Source: Bacteroidaceae bacterium (GTDB lineage: Bacteria; Bacteroidota; Bacteroidia; Bacteroidales; Bacteroidaceae). From it: a DNA stretch of 64,000 nucleotides. The notes beneath the pieces are model-generated. The model saw nothing but the letters and a program-made list of their open reading frames with translations. It was not told the origin of the DNA and did not search any database. A program made the translations under genes and the position numbers. Every line of letters starts with the position of its first letter. Positions within the stretch are counted from its first letter, which is position 1. Positions 41,734 to 51,112 of this stretch are shown piece after piece. The stretch covers positions 1 through 64,000 of the forward strand of contig JAKSIZ010000002.1 of assembly GCA_024398515.1 (NCBI GenBank), read 5' to 3'.

Positions 41734-44700
41734 ATGAAAAAAGTAATTTTATCATTGATGTGCTTATGGGTTTCGATAGGGACCTTTGCACAGTTTAGCG
41801 GTTCGGGATCAGGAACATCTTCTGACCCGTACTTGATTTTTAATCCGATTCAATTGAATCAGGTTAGAGGTTTCTTGAATCAGACAGGTGTCTATTTCAA
41901 GATGATGTCCGATGTTGACTTGACCGAATGGATTGCCGATGAAAACCCTACTCAAGGATGGCAACCTATTGGCACGTCAGATTCTCCTTTTATGGGTGTA
42001 TTTGACGGAAACGGACATACTATTTCCGGATTGATGATAAATCGTCCTTCTACGGATTATGTTGGTTTTTTTGCAAAAATCAGACAAGCAACAATCAAAA
42101 ACGTTACAATCAATGGTTCGATAGCTGGTAGGAACAATACAGGTGGTGTTGCTGGTTATGGAGAGGAATCTACGCTGTCAAAAAGTGTTTTCAAAGGCAA
42201 CCTAAGTGGTCAAACAAATGTTGGTGGCATAAATGGCTATTGTAGATATTATACTACCAAATTTACGAATTGTGAAGTTCATGCCAATATCACAGGAAAC
42301 GAAAATGTAGGTGGCATAGCAGGCTTTGGAGAAAGTGGGTCAACCATAAAGATTACGTCATGCTTTGCATACGGTTCTATCTCTGGAAGAAAATATGTGG
42401 GAGGCTTAGTTGGGCTATTGAACAAACACACAATTACAGGAAGTGGAGCTATCATGGATATAACCTCTACTGATGGATATACTGGCGGTATCGTAGGTGG
42501 CTCCAGTCAAATGCAATGTTATGATAGTAACATAATATCTCGCGAAATTTCTAATACATTTGCCATAGGTGATATAATAAGCAAAGGAGAACATATAGGT
42601 GGAATTGTTGGGGATGAATATGGGTATTATGATTATTCTTCCTACGGGGCTCGCTGCTCTAATCTCAATATAATCAACTGCTATTATTCTGGCAATATTC
42701 AAGGAACAAACGATGTGGGTGGAATTGTCGGGAAAGGACATCGTAGCCAAATCAGTAAATGCTACTCCACTGGAACTGTTACAGGAAATGAGAATGTAGG
42801 TGGAATTGTCGGACGTTTAAGCAATGAGACTAAATTTGAAAATACTGTAAAATCATGCGTGTCAATCCACAGCAAAATAAATGCATTGACATCGGGTGTA
42901 GGTAGAATATTTGGAAAGAAAGAATCAGGAACAATAGGTGTGACAGGATCTCTGGAAGGCAACTTTGGCTTCACAACATGTAGAGTAATGCTTTACGGAG
43001 TATTGCAAACCATAGAGGATGGAGAACAGAACGGTAGCAGTGCAGGTAGCTCCACTCTGAAAACCCGTGGCACATATCAAGCCATCGGATGGAACTTCAA
43101 TAATGATTGGGATAATATTGATACCGAATGTTATCCTTACATGAAAGGTCAGATGGCACCTCCAATCATTGAGTCAGGATGTTACTCGGGAAGTACCGAG
43201 GTAAAAGGAAAGAGTACAAATGGTGGAACAGTATATCTCAACACCAACGGCAAGAGCTATTCTGCAAAGGTGATTTCAAACCAATGGTCGATAACAACAG
43301 AGCCATTACAGGGAGGCTTACAGGTAGAGGTTTATGCCGATGCTGCAGACATGATACAGTCATACAAGGTAGCACAAGACATTACATATAAAGGTAAAGG
43401 TACAGAGGCAGAACCATATCAGATTTGTACTGCTGCAGACCTTGCAAACGCTAACGGAAACTACTATTACAAATTAATGAACAATGTCGATCTTACCGAT
43501 TATATCAGTACTTATTGCTCAGCAGAAGGCTGGCGACCGATAGGCAAAAATAGTTCGGCAATGGCAAACTTCGATGGTGACGGACATACAGTTTCTGGTT
43601 TGTGGATAAACACTACAGATGATTACGTCGGATTGTTCTCAAATGCTTCGGGCGCACACATAAAGAATTTGAAAGTGGTAGTTGCTTCTGGAAAGAAAGT
43701 AAAGGGTGGCAATTATACTGGTGGAATCATAGGACGTAATTACAATGGTAGTTTGGAGAACTGCTCGTTCAGCGGTGATGTTGAAGGTGGTAATTACACA
43801 GGTGGAGTCATCGGCTATGATCAGAACAGTCAGACAACAAAGATTTCAGGGAAGGGCAATGTAACTGGCGGTCAGTATGCCGGAGGTATTATCGGATGCA
43901 CTACAGGAGGAACATTGCAGAAAGCCGTTTTCGAAGGAAACGTAACATCATCAACAGCATCAGCCTATATCGGCGGTGTTGCTGGCGGAAACAATTCTGC
44001 CCTTTCACTCTGTACTTCCAAAGGCACAGTAGTTGCTACCGGTACAGGAAGTGTTGCAGGTGGAGTCGTCGGAAAGATAGATGCTAAAGGTTCTCTAACA
44101 AATGCTTACAGCACGGCAGAAGCAACTTCGGTATCATACGTTGGTGGTGTGGTAGGCTACAACTACGGAAGCATTAAAAACTGTTATTCATCAGCAAACC
44201 TCAAGTCGGACAAAGACTATGGTGGCGGTATTGTTGGTTATAACGACGGAGCATCAGCAACAACAAGCAAATGCGTTGCCATTAACACAAAGATAGAGAT
44301 TGCCGACGAAAACGGATGGGCATCACGTGTAATAGGCGGTATCAAGAATGGAGCTCCAGTACCTGATATGGACAACTTCGCCAATAAGGATATGACTATC
44401 TCCATTAATGGGCAACCTATGAAAATATATGATGACAACTTGAATGGCGCTTCAAAGACACTTGACGTATTAAAGGCACAATCAACATACGAAGGTATGG
44501 GTTGGGATTTCAATATGGTATGGGCAATGAATGAAGCAACAGGATTCCCTTATCTGCTTTCAGAAATTGCAGACCCTGTGTATGTGAAGTCTATTTCTCT
44601 TGACCCACAAAGTGCAACAATAGAGATTGGTAAATCAATAGACCTTGTTGCCACTGTTCTTCCTGAGGATGCCACAAAGAAGGGCGTTTCATGGAGTTCT

Positions 44701-47103
44701 TCTAATCCATCTGTCGCTACAGTTACAGACGGCAAGGTAAGCGCTGTAGGTTTGGGTACTACAACAATTACCGCATCAACAACTGACGGAACAGCATTGT
44801 CAGCAACATGTAAGGTAACAGTAACTGCTGAAATAATTCCTGTATCATCTGTTTCTCTGAGCAAGAGTAGTGCAACTGTTGAAGCAGGTAAGAGTTTGGT
44901 TCTAACGGCTACTATTGAGCCTGATAATGCAACAGCAAAGTCTCTAACTTGGACTTCTTCAAACAATGATATAGCAACAGTTGATAACGGAACGGTAACA
45001 GGTGTTACACCTGGAACAGTAACTATTACTGCCGAGACAACGGATGGAACGAAACTCAGTGCAAGTTGCAAGGTAACTGTTACTGAACAAAGCATTGTTT
45101 ATCCTTCGACTGATGTTTCAGGATTCGAAAACGTCCTTTACATCAATGATGTTGAGGCATCACAGGGAGCAGCACTCTCATTGCCTCTCAATATGAAGAA
45201 CGCAGAGGAGAATATTACTGCATTTGAGTGCAAGGTTTATCTGCCTGCAGGAGTTGAGTGGGCTTATACCATCGACAAACGTGGCAACAAGATTTTTGTA
45301 CAGCCTACATTCAACGAAGAACGTACCGACGCAAACTATCACACCATCAACAGCATCAAGCAGATGGAAGATGGCAGCTACTACGTAATCGTTTATTCCG
45401 ACAAGAAGGAAATAATCCTCGACAAGGATGGCGCAATCCTGTATATGCCTCTGACAGTATCGGAAGAAATAGAACCTGGCGACTATAACATTTTCGTAAA
45501 GGATATAGTAATGGTGAACGAGAACACTGAACAGGTTCTTATCAGCAAGACCATAAGCAAACTAACTATTCCTGCATATACTCTTGGCGATGCAAACGAT
45601 GACGGAATGATTAACATTACCGACGTTGTGGCTGTTATCTCATACATGCTTAAGGAAAGTCCGAATCCGTTTATCTTCAAGGCTGCCGATGTAAACTGCG
45701 ATGAGATGATCAACGTTACCGACGTTGTGGGTATTATCGACATCATGACCTCTGGCGCATCAAGTGCAAAACCTGAGATGGCAATGGCAAAGAAGGCTGT
45801 CAAGAAGTCTGCAAAGACAGGCAATTCTCTTGAGATTGTACCGTTCACCGTTGCTGCCGGCACGACATCCATGAACGTGGCTCTTGAACTGAACAACCCT
45901 GGCGATGAGTTCACAGCATTGGAATGCAAGGTGTTCCTGCCTGAAGGCGTTGACTGGGATTACACTATAGACAGACGCGGCAACAAGATTTACAAACAGC
46001 CGACATTCAACGAAGACCGCACGGATGCAAACTACCATACGATAAACAGCATTTCGAAGGTAGATGGCGGTTACTACGTGATTGTTTATTCTGACAAGAA
46101 GGAAATCTTCCTTGATGAGGATGGTGCTCTGCTCTATCTGCCACTCGTATTCGACGAGAATATCAACCCTGGTGTTTATGACATCCGCGTCGGTGACATC
46201 GTACTCGCTCGTCCTGACGTGACACAGGAACTCCTCGACGACTATACTGCTTCAGTATTGGTTGGCTCACCTGAAATTGCTTCGTTGAGCCTCAATGGCG
46301 ACTTCACGGCAAAGGCTATTGGTGAATACAACACCGCACTTGCATCTAACACAAAGGTTGCGGCAATGGACTTCAGCAATGCAACGGACGTTGATGCAAC
46401 GACAGCAATTGCTACAGGCAACAAAAACCTCCTTGTCTATGTGGCAGAAGGCAAGAGTGTGAAGAACGAGAACAATGCCGTTATTGGTGACGCATGTGCA
46501 AACCTCGTGCTTACCGACGGTTATTCATTCTGTGCACCGAAGGCATTCACTGCTGCAAAGGCAAGCTATACGAGGACAGCAACGAATACACACGGTACTC
46601 TTTGTCTGCCATTTGCACCAACATCTGTTGCAGGTGACCTCTACGAGCTTACTTCTTCAACTGAAACATCTCTGACATTCTCACCAGTGATAACACCAGA
46701 AGCCAACGTGCCTTATCTCTACTATTGCGAGAACGACAAGGTAGAAGCAAGCAACGTGGCAGTAGGAACAGAAGGTGCAGGTAGCGTAACAAGTGGTGAC
46801 TGGACAATGACTGGTACTTATGAGCCACAGGTATTCTCTGCATCTGACAATGCTTTTGCAATGTTCGAAGGCAAGCTCTACAAGAACACAGGTACGCTTA
46901 CGATGAACCCATTCCGTGCATACTTCACTACATCAGGAAGTGCTGCAAAGGCAGACATCTTCGTAGAGACACCTACTGGAATTGAAAACATCTCTGCTGG
47001 TTCAATAGAGGACAACGGCAGAATGTACAACCTTCAGGGTATTATGGTGAACAAGAATTATCAGGGAATGAAGATAGTAAACGGTAAGAAATATATTAAA
47101 TAG
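41734..47103 (+). CDS. Large secreted adhesin with GLUG, Ig-like, cohesin-like and dockerin-like modules
   Basis: About 1789 residues; the ATG at 41734 is preferred over 41728 because it gives the signal peptide MKKVILSLMCLWVSIGTFAQ. Approximate domains: 40-375 a first GLUG-type beta-solenoid (GNENVGGIAGFGESGS, NDVGGIVGKGH); 560-870 a second one (NYTGGIIGRNYNGS, YVGGVVGYNYGS); 950-1035 and 1036-1120 two bacterial Ig-like (Big_2) domains; 1134-1281 and 1364-1515 two cohesin-like domains sharing RTDANYHTINSI and YYVIVYSDKKEI; 1285-1347 a dockerin-like module (GDANDDGMINITDV, DVNCDEMINVTDV). The end (MYNLQGIMVNKNYQGMKIVN) resembles a sorting tail. It is likely displayed at the surface and may bind glycans or other dockerin-bearing enzymes; the binding role is inferred. 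Confidence 0.88.
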   Translation: MKKVILSLMCLWVSIGTFAQFSGSGSGTSSDPYLIFNPIQLNQVRGFLNQTGVYFKMMSDVDLTEWIADENPTQGWQPIGTSDSPFMGVFDGNGHTISGLMINRPSTDYVGFFAKIRQATIKNVTINGSIAGRNNTGGVAGYGEESTLSKSVFKGNLSGQTNVGGINGYCRYYTTKFTNCEVHANITGNENVGGIAGFGESGSTIKITSCFAYGSISGRKYVGGLVGLLNKHTITGSGAIMDITSTDGYTGGIVGGSSQMQCYDSNIISREISNTFAIGDIISKGEHIGGIVGDEYGYYDYSSYGARCSNLNIINCYYSGNIQGTNDVGGIVGKGHRSQISKCYSTGTVTGNENVGGIVGRLSNETKFENTVKSCVSIHSKINALTSGVGRIFGKKESGTIGVTGSLEGNFGFTTCRVMLYGVLQTIEDGEQNGSSAGSSTLKTRGTYQAIGWNFNNDWDNIDTECYPYMKGQMAPPIIESGCYSGSTEVKGKSTNGGTVYLNTNGKSYSAKVISNQWSITTEPLQGGLQVEVYADAADMIQSYKVAQDITYKGKGTEAEPYQICTAADLANANGNYYYKLMNNVDLTDYISTYCSAEGWRPIGKNSSAMANFDGDGHTVSGLWINTTDDYVGLFSNASGAHIKNLKVVVASGKKVKGGNYTGGIIGRNYNGSLENCSFSGDVEGGNYTGGVIGYDQNSQTTKISGKGNVTGGQYAGGIIGCTTGGTLQKAVFEGNVTSSTASAYIGGVAGGNNSALSLCTSKGTVVATGTGSVAGGVVGKIDAKGSLTNAYSTAEATSVSYVGGVVGYNYGSIKNCYSSANLKSDKDYGGGIVGYNDGASATTSKCVAINTKIEIADENGWASRVIGGIKNGAPVPDMDNFANKDMTISINGQPMKIYDDNLNGASKTLDVLKAQSTYEGMGWDFNMVWAMNEATGFPYLLSEIADPVYVKSISLDPQSATIEIGKSIDLVATVLPEDATKKGVSWSSSNPSVATVTDGKVSAVGLGTTTITASTTDGTALSATCKVTVTAEIIPVSSVSLSKSSATVEAGKSLVLTATIEPDNATAKSLTWTSSNNDIATVDNGTVTGVTPGTVTITAETTDGTKLSASCKVTVTEQSIVYPSTDVSGFENVLYINDVEASQGAALSLPLNMKNAEENITAFECKVYLPAGVEWAYTIDKRGNKIFVQPTFNEERTDANYHTINSIKQMEDGSYYVIVYSDKKEIILDKDGAILYMPLTVSEEIEPGDYNIFVKDIVMVNENTEQVLISKTISKLTIPAYTLGDANDDGMINITDVVAVISYMLKESPNPFIFKAADVNCDEMINVTDVVGIIDIMTSGASSAKPEMAMAKKAVKKSAKTGNSLEIVPFTVAAGTTSMNVALELNNPGDEFTALECKVFLPEGVDWDYTIDRRGNKIYKQPTFNEDRTDANYHTINSISKVDGGYYVIVYSDKKEIFLDEDGALLYLPLVFDENINPGVYDIRVGDIVLARPDVTQELLDDYTASVLVGSPEIASLSLNGDFTAKAIGEYNTALASNTKVAAMDFSNATDVDATTAIATGNKNLLVYVAEGKSVKNENNAVIGDACANLVLTDGYSFCAPKAFTAAKASYTRTATNTHGTLCLPFAPTSVAGDLYELTSSTETSLTFSPVITPEANVPYLYYCENDKVEASNVAVGTEGAGSVTSGDWTMTGTYEPQVFSASDNAFAMFEGKLYKNTGTLTMNPFRAYFTTSGSAAKADIFVETPTGIENISAGSIEDNGRMYNLQGIMVNKNYQGMKIVNGKKYIK

Positions 47104-47111
47104 TAGTTTTC

Positions 47112-47151
47112 GGTTATAGGTTGTGGGTTGATAACCCATAACCTATAACCT
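47112..47151. repeat. Palindrome after the adhesin gene
   Basis: GGTTATAGGTTGTGGGTT and AACCCATAACCTATAACC form an 18-bp stem with a 4-nt loop. It is followed by short ACCTCAAAACCT-type repeats up to the ribosome site of the next small gene. Similar runs flank the GC-rich repeat at 12159-12205. Confidence 0.7.
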
Positions 47152-47183
47152 CAAAACATTAAGACCTCAAAACCTAAAAAGAA

Positions 47184-47348
47184 ATGAAAAAGAAATATGT
47201 AAAGCCAATATCAAAGCAAGTTATGCTCGGCATGGAAAGTGGATGTCTGATTAACGAGAGCGTCACAGGCGAAAAGGACGGCATTTGGTCAGGCGATGCC
47301 AAAGAGGGGTATGAATATCTAAAAGACGACAATCTGTTTGGCTGGTAA
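47184..47348 (+). CDS. 54-aa conserved-type small protein downstream of the adhesin
   Basis: A short frame from ATG (47184) to TAA (47346). It starts MKKKYVKPISKQVMLGMESG and ends DNLFGW. The K-K-x-Y-x-K-P start followed by a hydrophobic stretch, a Gly/Cys segment and an acidic tail is a layout seen in many short Bacteroidota proteins found after surface or glycan-utilisation genes. No signal peptide or transmembrane helix is evident. It lies 80 bp after the adhesin stop and is followed by a terminator at 47375. Function is unknown; a peptide precursor is one possibility. Confidence 0.65.
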   Translation: MKKKYVKPISKQVMLGMESGCLINESVTGEKDGIWSGDAKEGYEYLKDDNLFGW

Positions 47349-47374
47349 CAGTAACAGACACTGTTGAAAAAGGA

Positions 47375-47408
47375 AAAAGGGGCGTATCAAATGCGATACG
47401 TCCCTTTT
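47375..47408. terminator. Bidirectional hairpin terminator between the small gene and GH10 xylanase
   Basis: AAAAGGGGCGTATC and GATACGTCCCTTTT form a stem (one imperfect position) around the loop AAATGC. T runs lie on both sides, so it can end the small-gene transcript (+) and the xylan operon (-). Confidence 0.8.
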
Positions 47409-47434
47409 AGTCGTTTGGAGGATGTGTATGTTGT

Positions 47435-48583
47435 TTACTTGAACATCTTGCAGATTTTCTTTACTACTGGCTTTGCCTTGTAGTCGCGGTCGAAGAGGAG
47501 AGGGTAGTTTGTTCTGCCACGTACTGGCCAGCCATTGAGCCATGAGTCGCCGTCGGTTACGCCCCAAAGAGTGATGCGTGCGATGTCCTTCTCGTGCTTC
47601 TTGTAGATCTTGAACAGTGCGAGATAACGCTTCTCCAGTTCTTTTTGCTTTGCCTTTGGAAGTCCGTCTGGGTAAGGGTTGAGTTCCTTGCGAAGTTCAA
47701 AGTTCTGTGATATGTCGGCACCGTTATGCTGCTGTGGGTTAGGAAGCACATTGATGTCAAGCTCTGTGAACATAACCTTTACGCCAAGCGATGCAAACTC
47801 TGTGATAGCCTTGTCGTATTCGTCGAGGTCAGGATAGTCGAGACCATTGTGTGACTGCATACCGATACCATCGATGCGGATACCTTTCTTCTGCATGTTG
47901 CGCACGTAATCGCATACGCCTTTCACCTTTGCAGGCTTCGACATGCTGTAGTCGTTATAGTAGAGCTGTGCGTCAGGGTCGGCTTCGTGAGCATACTCGA
48001 ATGCTTTCTCAATGAAGTCGTCGCCGATAGTCTGGCGCCAGAGAGAGTTGCGAAGCGAACCATCGTCCTCGAAGGCTTCGTTTACAACATCCCATCCTAC
48101 GACCTTTCCCTTGAAGTGCTTGGCAACGGTAAAGATGTAGTCCTTGAGGAATGCAAGCATCTCTTCGCGTGACTTCAACAGGCTCTTATCCATTCCACCA
48201 CGACGACCGAAAGGACGGAATCCTTCTGGCATCTTGTTGTCCTTGAAGAAGAACCACATTGGAGTCTGAGAGTGCCATACCAGTGTGTGGGCATTTACCT
48301 TAATGTTGTTTGCCTGTGCAAAAGCCACGAGCTTGTCAGCATCTTCCCATGTCCATTTGTCTGGTGAAGGGTGGAGTTCCTCTGGTTTCATGCAGTTTTC
48401 AGCAACTACGCAGTTAAAGTGCTGCTTTACGATATCAAGACCTTTAGGGTCCATGCCGTTTACTTGGCGGACGTTGAGTGCAGTACCAATGAGCATTTTC
48501 TGCCCAACAGTCTCTTTCAGTGTCTGTGCATTTGCGCTTGTGAATGCTGCGCACAATGCTAATGCGATGAATGCTTTTTTCAT
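47435..48583 (-). CDS. xynA: Secreted endo-1,4-beta-xylanase, GH10
   Basis: A 382-residue exported xylanase. The signal peptide is MKKAFIALALCAAFTSANAQ. The GH10 barrel has HTLVWHSQTP near 100, acid/base E169 in WDVVNEAF and nucleophile E274 in FTELDIN, then TLWGVTDGDSWL near 345. No binding module is attached. It is the last gene of the operon CE15, GPH symporter, GH43, GH10, and overlaps the GH43 stop by the four bases ATGA, so translation is coupled. It cuts the xylan backbone into oligomers outside the cytoplasm. The symbol follows the equivalent gene in Prevotella xylan clusters. Confidence 0.95.
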   Translation of the reverse strand: MKKAFIALALCAAFTSANAQTLKETVGQKMLIGTALNVRQVNGMDPKGLDIVKQHFNCVVAENCMKPEELHPSPDKWTWEDADKLVAFAQANNIKVNAHTLVWHSQTPMWFFFKDNKMPEGFRPFGRRGGMDKSLLKSREEMLAFLKDYIFTVAKHFKGKVVGWDVVNEAFEDDGSLRNSLWRQTIGDDFIEKAFEYAHEADPDAQLYYNDYSMSKPAKVKGVCDYVRNMQKKGIRIDGIGMQSHNGLDYPDLDEYDKAITEFASLGVKVMFTELDINVLPNPQQHNGADISQNFELRKELNPYPDGLPKAKQKELEKRYLALFKIYKKHEKDIARITLWGVTDGDSWLNGWPVRGRTNYPLLFDRDYKAKPVVKKICKMFK

Positions 48584-49506
48584 AATTCTATTTCCTTTAC
48601 TTTAAGTGAACGCAATGCTGAAACGCCATTTGATGGCACGCAGTCATGGTGGAAGAGGTACCACTTGCCCTTGTATTCAGTGACGCAAGCGTGTGTAGTC
48701 CAGCCAACAACTGGCTGAAGCAGTTCGCTCTTGTACTTGAATGGTCCGTAAGGATTGTCGCCTTCGGCATAGCAGAGTAGATGACTGTCGCCTGTAGAAT
48801 AGATGAAGAGGTATTTTCCATCCTTCTTCACCATCCATGAAGCCTCAAAGAAGCGGTGCTTGTTGCAGTGTTTCAGTTCGCCTTCTTCGTCGTAGATTAC
48901 TACGGCCTTTGGTTCTTCTGCGAACTGCAGCATGTCGTCGCTCATCTTTGCAACGCGTGGGCAGAGTGCAGGTTCGTCAAAGTTTGGAAGATGTGGCACT
49001 TCGAGTGCAACGTTGTCACGATAGCGTTGGAGTTGTCCGCCCCATATTCCGCCGAAATAAACATAGATACTTCCGTCGTCGTCCTTGAAGAGACAAGGGT
49101 CGATAGAATAACTTCCGCGTATAGGATCAGGTTCGGCAACGAAAGGACCTTCTGGCTTATCGGCAACTGCAATGCCAAGGTGGAACACTTCGTTCCAGTC
49201 CTTTGCGCAGAAGCAGAGATAGTATTTGCCGTCCTTTTCTACAACGTCGCTGTCCCAGAGTTGCTTCTTTGCCCAAGGCACATCCTCAAGGCGGAGGATA
49301 ACGCCCTCGTCCTTGCATGTATCGTTTTCGAGGTCTTCGATACTAAGGCAATGGTAATCCTTCATATTATATTGGTCGCCATTGTCGTTGTCACTTGTAC
49401 CGCTGTCCCAGTCGTGGGATGGGTAGATATACACTTTACCGTTGAATACGTGTGCAGAAGGGTCTGCCATGTAGTCCTGTGGGAATAAATAACGAGCTTC
49501 TTTCAT
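48580..49506 (-). CDS. GH43 beta-xylosidase/alpha-L-arabinofuranosidase, no signal peptide
   Basis: A 308-residue glycosidase of the GH43 five-bladed propeller type. The catalytic base D15 is in DYMADPSAHV, the pKa modulator D136 in YSIDPCLF and the acid E221 in RFFEASWM. There is no signal peptide, so it should act in the cytoplasm on imported xylo-oligosaccharides. Its length equals a single catalytic propeller and lacks the C-terminal sandwich of larger xylosidases. It lies between the symporter and the xylanase, overlapping the latter by 4 bp. Activity on xylose versus arabinose linkages is not decided by the sequence. Confidence 0.93.
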   Translation of the reverse strand: MKEARYLFPQDYMADPSAHVFNGKVYIYPSHDWDSGTSDNDNGDQYNMKDYHCLSIEDLENDTCKDEGVILRLEDVPWAKKQLWDSDVVEKDGKYYLCFCAKDWNEVFHLGIAVADKPEGPFVAEPDPIRGSYSIDPCLFKDDDGSIYVYFGGIWGGQLQRYRDNVALEVPHLPNFDEPALCPRVAKMSDDMLQFAEEPKAVVIYDEEGELKHCNKHRFFEASWMVKKDGKYLFIYSTGDSHLLCYAEGDNPYGPFKYKSELLQPVVGWTTHACVTEYKGKWYLFHHDCVPSNGVSALRSLKVKEIEL

Positions 49507-49546
49507 TTTGATTTTGTTTTTTTTGAATTATTCGAGATTTCGAGGG

Positions 49547-50950
49547 TTATTGGTTGTCGGCTTTGTTTTTGGCTTCGATTTCCTTGTTCATCTTGTCAAT
49601 CACTTCGTCAGTGAGAGGGTATTTATAAACAAGGTATGCCACTACGATAAGGAGAATGGCAGGTATGATGCACGTGAACCAAAGGATTGCTTCTTGTGCA
49701 GTGGCTGAATAGAGGTTCAATTTGGTGTAATAAGCGTTTACAGGTGCACTGATAAACGATGCGAGGAATACGACAACAAAGATGCTAAGCATCAGTTGAA
49801 GGCATTTGTTTGCCTTGAACTCCTGGAACATTTCACCGAATGAAACTGGTTTTTCAGGCGTTGTGGAGATTCTTTCCCTGCATCCCATGAAGCAATACAT
49901 CAAGAGAATGAAACCGACAACGGCGAATGTGCATGTTACTGCGAACCATGCGTTAGGCGCAATCGGCAATGCTGACTCCTCGCTGGCAAAGTTGAAACCA
50001 ATCCATCCCATTACCAATGGAGTAATCCAACCGGCGATAGAAAAGCCTGCCTTGAAGGCAACACCTGCGAGAGCATTGATTGTTGCTGCTGGTCTGTTGC
50101 CTGTACGATACTCTGCCTCGGTGATAACTTCTGGCACAAGTGCCCACATCAAAGAACCTACGAGCAAGCCTACGCCAGTCATGACCTTTGCTGTCTGGTA
50201 GAGAACTGTGCAGTCTTCAACGTTAGAAACCTTTGGAATAGTATAGAGGATGGCAAATCCAACGAAACCGATTGAGAGTAGTGTATAGTACAATCCCTTC
50301 TTTCCCAACCACTTCTTCAGTACAGGAAGTGCCGGAAGTATAACGAATGCAGGGATGGTTCCGATAGCCATAAACGTTGCCTGGTTCCAGTCGATTGCAG
50401 AATGTACGCATATTGCAAGTCCGATAGGGAAGCCTGCCTGCACGATAATCTGACCGATGTTTGCACAAACCATTCGTGTAGAAGTGAGTTTGAGCACCTC
50501 GTCATTGTCGCGAGTCATGCTTGCCATGATTGATCCGTAAGGTATGTTGACCACGGAATAGATCATGCTGAGTATTGTATAACTTGCCGTAGCATAGATA
50601 ATCTTCATTGTCATCGACCATGATGCGACCGCTGGAAGCATCAAAAGACATGCTGCTGCGGTGAGCGGAATACCGCCATAAAGAAGGTAGGCGCGGTATT
50701 TGCCCAACTTGGAATTGCGGTTGTCGATGTATCTACCTACTATTGGACTCCAGAAACAGTCGAGTATTCTCACTGCAAGTATCAGTCCTCCTACAAATGC
50801 AGGATTGATTTTGAGTACCGTTGTGAGGTACAGCATCAAGTAACACGCTACTGTTTGGAAGATGAGGTTTTGTGCCAAGTCGCCACTACCGAAGCCTATA
50901 CGTTCAAGCCACGACAGTTTGTAAAATCCTTTTGATTCAATTGTTTCCAT
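49547..50950 (-). CDS. GPH-family sugar:cation symporter for xylo-oligosaccharides
   Basis: A 467-residue integral membrane transporter of the glycoside-pentoside-hexuronide family. About 12 transmembrane segments are apparent. The characteristic loop GRYIDNRNSKLGKYR (between segments 2 and 3) is present, as are IPYGSIMASMTRD and PAATINALAGVAFKAG. In Prevotella xylan clusters such a symporter is paired with GH10 and GH43 genes and imports short xylo-oligosaccharides. It is followed 41 bp later by GH43 and preceded by a 162-bp gap with a TACCTTTG box. Confidence 0.92.
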   Translation of the reverse strand: METIESKGFYKLSWLERIGFGSGDLAQNLIFQTVACYLMLYLTTVLKINPAFVGGLILAVRILDCFWSPIVGRYIDNRNSKLGKYRAYLLYGGIPLTAAACLLMLPAVASWSMTMKIIYATASYTILSMIYSVVNIPYGSIMASMTRDNDEVLKLTSTRMVCANIGQIIVQAGFPIGLAICVHSAIDWNQATFMAIGTIPAFVILPALPVLKKWLGKKGLYYTLLSIGFVGFAILYTIPKVSNVEDCTVLYQTAKVMTGVGLLVGSLMWALVPEVITEAEYRTGNRPAATINALAGVAFKAGFSIAGWITPLVMGWIGFNFASEESALPIAPNAWFAVTCTFAVVGFILLMYCFMGCRERISTTPEKPVSFGEMFQEFKANKCLQLMLSIFVVVFLASFISAPVNAYYTKLNLYSATAQEAILWFTCIIPAILLIVVAYLVYKYPLTDEVIDKMNKEIEAKNKADNQ

Positions 50951-50988
50951 AATTTAATATCATTTAGTTGTATTATAATTCGTTTTTG

Positions 50989-50996
50989 CAAAGGTA
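50989..50996 (-). promoter_or_regulatory. Probable internal -7 box before the GPH symporter
   Basis: The complement of 50989-50996 reads TACCTTTG. It lies 39 bp before the symporter start, in the 162-bp gap after the CE15 gene. No well-spaced TTTG was found. Confidence 0.35.
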
Positions 50997-51112
50997 TCGA
51001 CATTTGTTTGAATTGTCATAACGCGTGTGTATCAAAGGCGTTTTAATTTGTTTCATTCAAATTCGTTGCATGTAGTATATTTGAAAAAATGCCGATTTCA
51101 TCGGGAAAATAT

